Positions 1 to 5,122 of a stretch of 5,122 nt of DNA are shown here, one piece after another. Position 1 is the stretch's first letter; every line of letters starts with the position of its first letter. The notes under the pieces were generated by a model that saw only the letters and a list, made by a program, of their open reading frames with translations, did not search any database and was not told the DNA's origin. A program made the position numbers and the translations under genes. The DNA is from Bacteroidales bacterium (lineage in GTDB: Bacteria > Bacteroidota > Bacteroidia > Bacteroidales > GCA-2748055): contig JANTFK010000289.1 in assembly GCA_024763595.1 (NCBI GenBank), positions 1-5,122 on the forward strand. The letters are read 5' to 3'.

Positions 1-413
1 TCAAAACCCCGTCCGGAAGCATATCTGAACAGCTTGCCTTTCCGGGTAAAGGTGTCCGTTTCGCTCAACGATGAAGCCTTCTGATGTATCAGTGCCGAAC
101 ATACCCGGGTGTAAGATTCTTCATCAATCTGATCCAGCGCTTCACCGATGACCACTTCATTGATACCTTTTTGACGGAGCATGGCTTTGATCTTAATTTT
201 ACCCCACTGGTTGAGCCTGAACTTGTCTCTTACATAGATGCCGGCATATCTTCTGTCATCCAGGAATTTCTCTTCCTGAAGTTTCAGGATAATTTTCCGG
301 ACATCCGCTTCATCCACCTGCCATCCTTTCAGTTTATTCAACATATCCCCGCTGCTTAACTCCTGTCTGCTGCAAATGGCCGCGGCGCGTCTGAGGGCAT
401 CTTTATATTCCAT
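1..413 (-). CDS. recX: RecX family regulatory protein, C-terminus cut by window edge
   Basis: RecX proteins bind RecA filaments in the cytoplasm and modulate (usually inhibit) recombinase and coprotease activity. Reading the minus strand from the ATG at 413-411 gives 137 complete codons with no stop before the left edge. The family signature is clear around residues 50-84: FLDDRRYAGIYVRDK, then a conserved W-G-K-I-K-I stretch and LRQKGI. The protein is rich in short helices with Arg/Lys and Leu, as expected for the three-helix repeats of RecX. The last visible residues, RYASGRGF, match the start of the usual C-terminal motif (RGF followed by a few residues), so probably only about 10-20 residues are missing. 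The start lies inside the end of prmC (11-base overlap), suggesting translational coupling in a prmC-recX operon. The TCA at positions 1-3 is out of frame and is not the stop. Identification is confident; the exact C-terminus is unknown. Confidence 0.9.
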   Translation of the reverse strand, partial: MEYKDALRRAAAICSRQELSSGDMLNKLKGWQVDEADVRKIILKLQEEKFLDDRRYAGIYVRDKFRLNQWGKIKIKAMLRQKGINEVVIGEALDQIDEESYTRVCSALIHQKASSLSETDTFTRKGKLFRYASGRGF

Positions 414-1278
414 GAGCGGGTAATGAGGCGGTGATAAATCTATCTTTTTTGTGAATATCCTTCCTGATGGTAATATCCAGAAATCCTGCGTCCGTGAAAA
501 GTGCCGCTGTCTCTTCTCCCAGCTTTTCGTTGATCTCAACCCAGAGTATACCTCCGGGTCGTAAATGGCTCAGGCAGAATGTCCGGATGGCCCTGTAAAA
601 AATGAGCGGATCCTGGTCCTCCACGAAGAGTGCCATCCCGGGTTCATGAAGCAACACGTTGTCATCCATCATCATCCGTTCACTTTTTCTTACATAGGGA
701 GGATTACTGACAACAAGGTCGAATTTCTCCTCCACCTGTAGTAGCTGTTGCTGTAACATATCTCCAAAGATCCAGGTCACATCCAGGTTAAGGAGCCGGC
801 CATTCTCTTTTGCCCTGATAAGGGCAGGACGGCTTTTTTCCAAAGCGTATACTTCACAACCCGGGAAGTATTTTTTCAATGAAAGTGCAATACACCCGGA
901 ACCGGTTCCCAGGTCAATCATGCGGCATCCGGAACGGTATGTATCAGCCCGGATCTGATAGATCATTTCCTCGGTTTCGGGCCTGGGGATAAGAACATGT
1001 TCGTCCAGTTCAAACCTGAGGTCACAAAAGTGGGTATATCCAAGAATATATTGAATTGGTCTGCCAGTATGAATTTCGGCAACAATTTTATTAATTTGCA
1101 TGATATTTCCGGAACCAGCCATTCGGTGAGGATCACTGAGATAGATGGAGGAAGGGTATCCGGTGTGCTCCATGATCATGCGGGCAATGGATGATGCTTC
1201 ACGTGTAGGATATTTTTTACAAATTTCCGTCTCAAGATAGCTCCTTGTTCTGGCTAATGTGGCATGATTTTCGAGCAT
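403..1278 (-). CDS. prmC: Peptide chain release factor N5-glutamine methyltransferase PrmC (HemK)
   Basis: PrmC uses S-adenosylmethionine to methylate the glutamine of the GGQ motif in release factors RF1 and RF2, which is needed for efficient translation termination; it is cytoplasmic. The 291-residue product has the family's usual length and order. A helical N-terminal release-factor-binding domain (about 1-90) leads into the linker motif IPRPETE (97-103). The Rossmann methyltransferase fold follows, with the SAM-binding motif IDLGTGSGC (121-129), an acidic residue E147 at the end of strand 2, and the catalytic NPPY (192-195) that positions the substrate amide. HEPGMALF (211-218) is also typical. 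The ATG start fits the family N-terminus and no other ATG occurs in frame until codon 34. It is divergent from ribD and overlaps recX by 11 bases. A Bacteroidota-type promoter sits so close upstream that the mRNA may be leaderless. Nothing appears damaged. Confidence 0.96.
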   Translation of the reverse strand: MLENHATLARTRSYLETEICKKYPTREASSIARMIMEHTGYPSSIYLSDPHRMAGSGNIMQINKIVAEIHTGRPIQYILGYTHFCDLRFELDEHVLIPRPETEEMIYQIRADTYRSGCRMIDLGTGSGCIALSLKKYFPGCEVYALEKSRPALIRAKENGRLLNLDVTWIFGDMLQQQLLQVEEKFDLVVSNPPYVRKSERMMMDDNVLLHEPGMALFVEDQDPLIFYRAIRTFCLSHLRPGGILWVEINEKLGEETAALFTDAGFLDITIRKDIHKKDRFITASLPAHGI

Positions 1279-1282
1279 AGTT

Positions 1283-1313
1283 CAAACGTACGCAATGTTT
1301 ATAATGAAAGCAA
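1283..1313 (-). promoter_or_regulatory. Predicted Bacteroidota-type promoter for prmC-recX
   Basis: On the minus strand, TTG (1313-1311) is followed by exactly 20 bases and then TACGTTTG (1290-1283). This matches the -33 TTG and -7 TAnnTTTG elements described for the primary sigma factor of Bacteroides and Flavobacterium, with the expected 19-21 base spacing. The transcription start would fall at roughly 1276-1280, at or next to the prmC ATG (1278-1276), leaving little or no 5' leader. The match to consensus is seen directly; promoter activity and the start point are inferred. Confidence 0.55.
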
Positions 1314-1345
1314 TAACCAGGCTTTATAAAAGGGTGTAAAATATT

Positions 1346-2407
1346 TTGATTACTGAACGGGATAAAATATACATGAAGCGGTGCTTCGAACTGGCACGGA
1401 AAGGGAAAGGGATGACCAGGACCAATCCGATGGTGGGCTGTGTGATCGTTCATGATGACCGTATTATTGGTGAGGGGTACCACCATGAATTTGGCGGGCC
1501 CCATGCAGAGGTTATTGCCATACGTTCCGTAAAAGATTCTTCCCTGTTCCCTCATGCTACCCTCTATTGCAGTCTGGAACCGTGTGCTCACCATGGCAAA
1601 ACACCTCCCTGCTCCATACTGATCCGGCAAAAGGGGATCAGGCGGGTGGTTGTGGCAAATCTCGATCCTTTCCCCAGCGTGAATGGTAAGGGTGTGAAAG
1701 ATATGAAATCCGGAGGCATACAGGTCGAAACAGGGTGCCTGGCGGATGAGGGGGCATTTCTGAACCGGAGGTTCCTGCGTTATGTGCAGGGGAAGCGTCC
1801 CTATGTTATTCTGAAATGGGCCCAATCGGCAGACGGTTTTATAGACCTGGAGCGTGAAGATGAGGACCGCGAGGGTCCCCGGTGGATTACCAGTAAGCTG
1901 GGACAAACCCTTGTTCATAAATGGAGGTCGGAAGAGGCGGCTATCATGGTGGGGACCAATACTGTGGTGGCGGACAATCCGAGGTTGAATGTTCGCCGGT
2001 GGAGCGGGGAGGACCCGTTAAGGGTTACGATTGACAGAAAAGGGCGGATTCAGGACAGTGCACACATCCTGGATGGTTCCCAGGATACCATCATGTTTAC
2101 TGAGTCACCGGAAAAATATTCAGGAAGAATACGCAGTATTCATATTGATCTTTCTTACGAACTGGAAGATTTACTTGAAGAGCTGCACAGTCTTCAGGTA
2201 ATTTCGCTTTTCGTGGAGGGAGGAGCCAGGTTGCACCGCTCATTCATTGAATCGGGATTATGGGATGAAGCCAGAGTTTTTACAGGGAAGATGACATTCA
2301 GTCAGGGTGTTGAAGCACCTGATATCCCATTCTCGCCTGATGAAACGCGTTATTTCGGTGATGCCAGACTGGAAGTTTTCAGAAACAAGCACCTGTCAGG
2401 CGATTAA
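1346..2407 (+). CDS. ribD: Bifunctional riboflavin biosynthesis deaminase/reductase RibD
   Basis: RibD carries out two consecutive cytoplasmic steps of riboflavin synthesis: deamination of 2,5-diamino-6-ribosylamino-pyrimidinone 5'-phosphate, then NADPH-dependent reduction of the ribosyl side chain. The 353 residues are close to the usual family length. The N-terminal deaminase (about 1-145) shows TNPMVG (26-31), the HAE motif (H53, E55) and the second zinc motif with C80 and C89 (EPCAHHGKTPPC), giving a complete zinc site and catalytic Glu. The reductase domain (about 150-350) starts at RPYVILKWAQSADGF and contains GTNTVVADNPRLNVR (193-207) and FVEGGARLHRSF (269-280). The start is TTG at 1346: an in-frame stop at 1337-1339 excludes anything much further upstream, and starting at the ATG at 1373 would remove the conserved D-x-x-Y-M helix. 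An ATT at 1343 is a less likely alternative. AGGG at 1331-1334 is at most a weak ribosome site. It is divergent from prmC; the next gene follows after 18 bases. Confidence 0.95.
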   Translation: MITERDKIYMKRCFELARKGKGMTRTNPMVGCVIVHDDRIIGEGYHHEFGGPHAEVIAIRSVKDSSLFPHATLYCSLEPCAHHGKTPPCSILIRQKGIRRVVVANLDPFPSVNGKGVKDMKSGGIQVETGCLADEGAFLNRRFLRYVQGKRPYVILKWAQSADGFIDLEREDEDREGPRWITSKLGQTLVHKWRSEEAAIMVGTNTVVADNPRLNVRRWSGEDPLRVTIDRKGRIQDSAHILDGSQDTIMFTESPEKYSGRIRSIHIDLSYELEDLLEELHSLQVISLFVEGGARLHRSFIESGLWDEARVFTGKMTFSQGVEAPDIPFSPDETRYFGDARLEVFRNKHLSGD

Positions 2408-2425
2408 CGCAACAAAAGAAATTTC

Positions 2426-4771
2426 ATGAAGAGATTCGTTTACATATTCATATGGCTCCTGCTTCTGATAACAGGGACGGCAAAGGCGCAATCGGCCAAA
2501 CAGTATTTCAGGGCAGGTGAGAATTTTTCAAAGGCGTTGAACCATAAGGATGCCATTGATCAGTATAGCAGGGCCATTGAATTGGATCCGGATCTTGCCA
2601 AAGCCTATGTAAGCCGGGCTAGTGCCTATTCAGCAATCGGGGAGCATGAAAAAGCTGCCCTGGATTATGACCGGGCCATTGTATTTAATGCGAAGGATGC
2701 GGAATTATACTATTTCTCCGGAAATGAATGGCACGAGAAGGGTAATAACGAATTGGCCCTGCTCAGGTTATCAAAGGCCATTTCAATAAAAGGAAATTTT
2801 TTTGAGGCATACCTGGTTAGGTCATCGGTATATACGGTACTTGAACAATATGAGAAAGCACTGGATGATTGCAAAAAATGCCTGAGATTAAAGGAGAATG
2901 CACAGACCTATTATAATCTGGCGCTTGCTTATGAACACCTGGAAATGTATGATGATGCTGAAGATGCTTATGTGAAGTCAATCCAGAAGAACCGGCGACT
3001 AATCGAAACACACTATGCCTATGCGTCGCTGCTTTATAAACGCAATAAGTATGCTGCAGCTAGTCTTGCCATCGCCCAGGTCCTGGACCTGGATTCAAAA
3101 TATTTGCAGGGCATACTTTTACAGAGCCAGATCCTGACAGCACAGGGTAACTATCCCAAAGCCATTGAAGTGCTTTCCGTGGCATCTGTCTATTACCCCG
3201 AAGAGGCTTTAATCTATATTTACCGCGGTGACATCAACCAGAAGATACACCAGCTAAACTACGCCATTATTGATTATACCAGAGCTATTGAGTTGAACCC
3301 GGATCAGGCTGCGCTCTATTACAAACGGGCCGGGGCATACAAAGAGATCAGGGATTATGAAAAGGCCCTGATGGATTATGAGATACTGTTAAGCATGTCC
3401 CGTTACGATGCGGAGGCCCAACAGCTGCACGAACAGGTTGCCCAGCTTATATATGAGCTCAACAGGGAGGAGAATAAACCCAGGGTGGTCCTTACCAATC
3501 CTCAATCGGGAGATGACAATATCATTGATGTTTCCAGGGAGGTCAAGCTCCTGAATATAACCGGTACTATTGAGGATGAAAGTAATGTGAAAACATTACA
3601 GGTCAATGGTTTTAATGTTCCTGTTGAGCCTTTGGAAACAGGGTTTGGCTTCAGGACCAGCGTGAACCTGGCTGATGCGGATCAGATTATTGTACAGGTA
3701 TCCGATGTATATGATAATACAGAAACTGTCATTTATCCTATTCGGAGAACAGAGGTGGATCCACCCGTTGTACATCTGGTTGCACCCTATGGGTCGGCTG
3801 ATAATGTGCTTTATCTGGATAATAATGATCCGCAGATTTATGTGGAGGGGAAGATTGAAGATGAGAGTCTTATCTCCAGTATATATGTTGAGAGTGTACT
3901 GGCAAGTTACATTCCCAGCGACAGGAACCCGACTTTTATGGCGCTGGTAAATGTGGAGAACAAAAGCAGGATAACAGTTCAGGTGGAAGATGAATATGGA
4001 AACAGGACCGAGCGGGTCTACAGGCTGAACCGGGATGCACAGGCCTTTGAAGATAATCCCATGGGGAGAACCTGGGCCATCTTTATTGAGAATTCGGATT
4101 ATGAATCGTTTCCCATCCTGCATGGACCTGCCAAAGATGTATCCATGATGCGGGCTGCACTGGCAAAATATCAAATACACAACACGATTCATAAAAAGAA
4201 CATGACCAAAACCGATCTCCAGAAGTTTTTCTCCATAGAGTTACGTGATATGATCAGGAGCAACCGGGTGAAGTCGGTTCTGATCTGGTATGCCGGTCAT
4301 GGTAAATATGTTAATGAAAGTGCATACTGGCTCCCGGTCGATGCTGTCGAAGATGAAGAGTTCTCCTATTATAACATCAATGCATTAAAAGCTTCCATGC
4401 AATCTTATCCCGATTTTCTGACGCATACCCTGGTAATTACCGATGCTTGTGCCTCGGGCCCCGGTTTTTATCAGGCCATGCGATCCGGACTGAAGGAGCG
4501 CGATTGTAATGACTGGGAATCGACACGGCTAAAATCCGCACAGGTCTTTTCTTCGGCCGGGTATGAAGAAGCAGCGGATGACAGCCGGTTTACCCGTACG
4601 TTTGCCAGTGTGCTGGTAAATAATCCCAACCAGTGTATTCCCATCGAAAAGATCGTGGAGAAGGTATTAGCAGCACATGAAAAAGGGAACGGGCAACAAC
4701 CTCAGTTTGGGAAAATAGTCGGTATGGAAGACGAGGGCGGTACGTTCTTTTTTATCCCGAAAGCGTACTAA
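2426..4771 (+). CDS. Secreted TPR-repeat, Ig-like and caspase-family (C14-like) cysteine peptidase
   Basis: This predicted periplasmic or exported protease has 781 residues. Residues 1-21 form a Sec signal peptide (MKR, a hydrophobic core, then cleavage at AKA|QS); there is no lipobox cysteine. Nine TPR repeats occupy 24-328, two Ig-like beta repeats 352-441 and 447-536, and a caspase/metacaspase-like domain about 548-781. In the last, the catalytic His is H625 (WYAGHG) and the nucleophile C675 (TDACASG), spaced as in caspase-fold enzymes. The segment SSAGYEEAADDSRFTRTFASVL (709-730) matches the conserved stretch after the nucleophile. D673, two residues before the Cys, recalls the DxC of metacaspases, hinting at basic P1 preference (inference). 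TPR and Ig regions probably recruit or present substrate. No C-terminal type IX secretion domain is evident, so the periplasm is the likeliest location. The ATG is preceded by an A-rich stretch and no Shine-Dalgarno. The 18-base gap suggests co-transcription with ribD. Substrate and physiological role are unknown. Confidence 0.9.
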   Translation: MKRFVYIFIWLLLLITGTAKAQSAKQYFRAGENFSKALNHKDAIDQYSRAIELDPDLAKAYVSRASAYSAIGEHEKAALDYDRAIVFNAKDAELYYFSGNEWHEKGNNELALLRLSKAISIKGNFFEAYLVRSSVYTVLEQYEKALDDCKKCLRLKENAQTYYNLALAYEHLEMYDDAEDAYVKSIQKNRRLIETHYAYASLLYKRNKYAAASLAIAQVLDLDSKYLQGILLQSQILTAQGNYPKAIEVLSVASVYYPEEALIYIYRGDINQKIHQLNYAIIDYTRAIELNPDQAALYYKRAGAYKEIRDYEKALMDYEILLSMSRYDAEAQQLHEQVAQLIYELNREENKPRVVLTNPQSGDDNIIDVSREVKLLNITGTIEDESNVKTLQVNGFNVPVEPLETGFGFRTSVNLADADQIIVQVSDVYDNTETVIYPIRRTEVDPPVVHLVAPYGSADNVLYLDNNDPQIYVEGKIEDESLISSIYVESVLASYIPSDRNPTFMALVNVENKSRITVQVEDEYGNRTERVYRLNRDAQAFEDNPMGRTWAIFIENSDYESFPILHGPAKDVSMMRAALAKYQIHNTIHKKNMTKTDLQKFFSIELRDMIRSNRVKSVLIWYAGHGKYVNESAYWLPVDAVEDEEFSYYNINALKASMQSYPDFLTHTLVITDACASGPGFYQAMRSGLKERDCNDWESTRLKSAQVFSSAGYEEAADDSRFTRTFASVLVNNPNQCIPIEKIVEKVLAAHEKGNGQQPQFGKIVGMEDEGGTFFFIPKAY
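2495..3409 (+). repeat. Nine tandem TPR repeats encoded within the caspase-family gene
   Basis: Starting three residues after the predicted signal cleavage, the protein divides into nine consecutive units beginning at residues 24, 58, 92, 126, 159, 193, 227, 261 and 295. All are 34 residues except the fourth, which has 33. Units 1, 2, 8 and 9 carry the classic pattern (for example AIDQYSRAIELDPD and AIIDYTRAIELNPD). The middle units, especially 3, 6 and 7, are more divergent. The repeat is at protein level; the DNA copies are not near-identical. Such solenoids bind peptides or partner proteins. Confidence 0.88.
3479..4036 (+). repeat. Tandem duplication of an Ig-like beta domain within the caspase-family gene
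   Basis: Residues 352-441 and 447-536 are diverged copies with a constant offset of 95 residues. GTIEDES (380-386) aligns with GKIEDES (475-481), and VQVSDVYDN (423-431) aligns with VQVEDEYGN (518-526). Each copy ends in a Tyr followed by a basic segment (Y437 with R440/R441, Y532 with R533/R536). Alternating hydrophobic residues suggest beta sandwiches like the Ig-type domains common in secreted Bacteroidota proteins. The fold assignment is inferred; the duplication itself is visible in the sequence. Confidence 0.7.
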
Positions 4772-4773
4772 CT

Positions 4774-4801
4774 CCAAAAGTCGCCATACGCTGGTGATTG
4801 G
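4774..4801. terminator. Possible weak bidirectional terminator hairpin between convergent genes
   Basis: The 39-base gap between the peptidase and thioredoxin stop codons can fold. An inner stem TCGCCA/TGGTGA (4781-4786 with 4792-4797, one G-U pair) has a 5-base loop. An outer CCAA/TTGG stem (4774-4777 with 4798-4801) is separated by a 3-base bulge. On the minus strand the inner stem is followed directly by CTTTT, which suits thioredoxin termination, although the G-U becomes an A-C mismatch there. On the plus strand a short T run comes at 4809-4812. The structure is weak, so this rests mainly on its position. Confidence 0.3.
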
Positions 4802-4810
4802 AAACAGGTT

Positions 4811-5122
4811 TTAAAGGATCCCCTCCAGCTTATTGACGATAATACTTTTCGGAACCGCTCCCACCTGTTTGTCAGCCACTTCACCATTCTTAAAGAAGAG
4901 CATGGTGGGTATGTTCCTGATCCCGTATCTGGCAGTAACCCCCGGGTTGCTGTCCACATCAAGTTTGGCTGTGATTGCTTTATCTTTATAGTCAGCACCT
5001 ACTTCTTCAACTATGGGCCCAACCATCCGGCAGGGGCCGCACCACTCTGCCCAGAAATCAACGATAACCGGTTTATCAGATTTCAGTACAAGTTCATCGA
5101 AATTAGCGTCGGTTACTTCTAA
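4811..5122 (-). CDS. trxA: Thioredoxin, N-terminus cut by window edge
   Basis: Thioredoxins are small cytoplasmic dithiol-disulfide oxidoreductases that reduce protein disulfides and are recharged by thioredoxin reductase. The frame is open from the right edge to the TAA at 4813-4811, giving 103 visible residues. The active site WCGPC is at visible residues 27-31, preceded by VDFWAE with the buried Asp at 22. The cis-proline loop is IPT (71-73), and a glycine-containing C-terminal segment VGAVPKS follows. There is no signal peptide in the visible part and the first visible residues (LEVTDANFDE) already match the start of the fold, so probably only about two or a few codons lie outside. A start at the internal Met at 5026 would be wrong, because it drops the CxxC site. 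The gene converges on the caspase-family gene and is not part of its operon. Its promoter is outside the window. Confidence 0.96.
   Translation of the reverse strand, partial: LEVTDANFDELVLKSDKPVIVDFWAEWCGPCRMVGPIVEEVGADYKDKAITAKLDVDSNPGVTARYGIRNIPTMLFFKNGEVADKQVGAVPKSIIVNKLEGIL

Noticed and set aside
84..359. 91-codon plus-strand open frame at the left end
   Set aside because: It is the antisense shadow of recX, whose family signature is clear on the minus strand.
1300..1305. TATAAT on the plus strand in the ribD-prmC spacer, resembling a sigma-70 -10 box
   Set aside because: The host looks like Bacteroidota, whose primary promoters use TAnnTTTG, and no convincing TTGACA-like element lies upstream at the right distance. 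The spacer is AT-rich, so chance occurrence is likely.
1279..1345. FMN riboswitch ahead of ribD
   Set aside because: The spacer is only 67 bases, too short for the known aptamer plus expression platform, and lacks its conserved paired elements.
1337..1348. TATTTTG just at the ribD start as a possible -7 element for ribD
   Set aside because: It is one base short of TAnnTTTG, overlaps the TTG start codon and has no TTG element 19-21 bases upstream. If real, it would force the less plausible ATG start at 1373.
1232..1918. 228-codon minus-strand open frame opposite ribD and the prmC start
   Set aside because: It lies antisense to a well-supported ribD, shows no recognisable domain and is Pro/His/Cys-rich as expected of a shadow frame. 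It also runs through the prmC promoter and start in another frame.
3596..4192. 198-codon minus-strand open frame and a 91-codon plus-strand frame (3675-3950) inside the caspase-family gene
   Set aside because: Both overlap the Ig-like and early peptidase region of the convincing 781-residue gene, have unnatural composition (runs of Ile/His, or Trp/Met/Arg), and show no domain.
4762..4792. AGCGTA ... TACGCT inverted repeat spanning the protease stop codon
   Set aside because: Only six pairs with a 19-base loop and partly in coding sequence. The competing hairpin at 4774-4801 is more plausible as a terminator.
4768..4998. 76-codon minus-strand open frame overlapping thioredoxin
   Set aside because: Wrong frame relative to the thioredoxin reading frame that carries WCGPC and the cis-proline motif.

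Overview
The window reads as chromosomal DNA of a Bacteroidota (Bacteroidetes) bacterium. Four things point there: RecX, PrmC, RibD and thioredoxin proteins of a Bacteroidota-like type; a divergent recX-prmC / ribD layout familiar from that phylum (recalled, not searched); a TTG-N20-TAnnTTTG promoter ahead of prmC; and start codons preceded by A-rich sequence rather than strong Shine-Dalgarno sites. There are no RNA genes, insertion sequences, CRISPR arrays or other signs of a mobile region. Gene density is high, with no gene-free stretch over 70 bases.

Layout. Minus strand, left part: prmC (release-factor glutamine methyltransferase) runs leftwards from 1278 and overlaps by 11 bases the start of recX (RecA modulator), which is cut by the left edge. 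A 67-base divergent spacer (1279-1345) holds the prmC promoter. Plus strand, centre: ribD (bifunctional riboflavin deaminase/reductase, TTG start) is followed after 18 bases by a long gene for a secreted protein of 781 residues. That protein has a signal peptide, nine consecutive TPR repeats, two tandem Ig-like beta domains and a C-terminal caspase-like cysteine peptidase domain with an intact His/Cys dyad. Minus strand, right edge: a classical thioredoxin (WCGPC) converges on the peptidase gene across a 39-base gap containing a possible weak terminator hairpin. Its first few codons lie outside the window.

Functionally, four of the five genes are housekeeping: translation termination, recombination control, flavin synthesis and disulfide reduction. 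The exception is the TPR-Ig-caspase gene, probably co-transcribed with ribD. It is the most interesting item here: a predicted periplasmic caspase-family protease with a large protein-binding solenoid and no known substrate. It belongs to a recognised superfamily, so the novelty lies in the domain arrangement, the location and the unknown role, not in a demonstrated new system.
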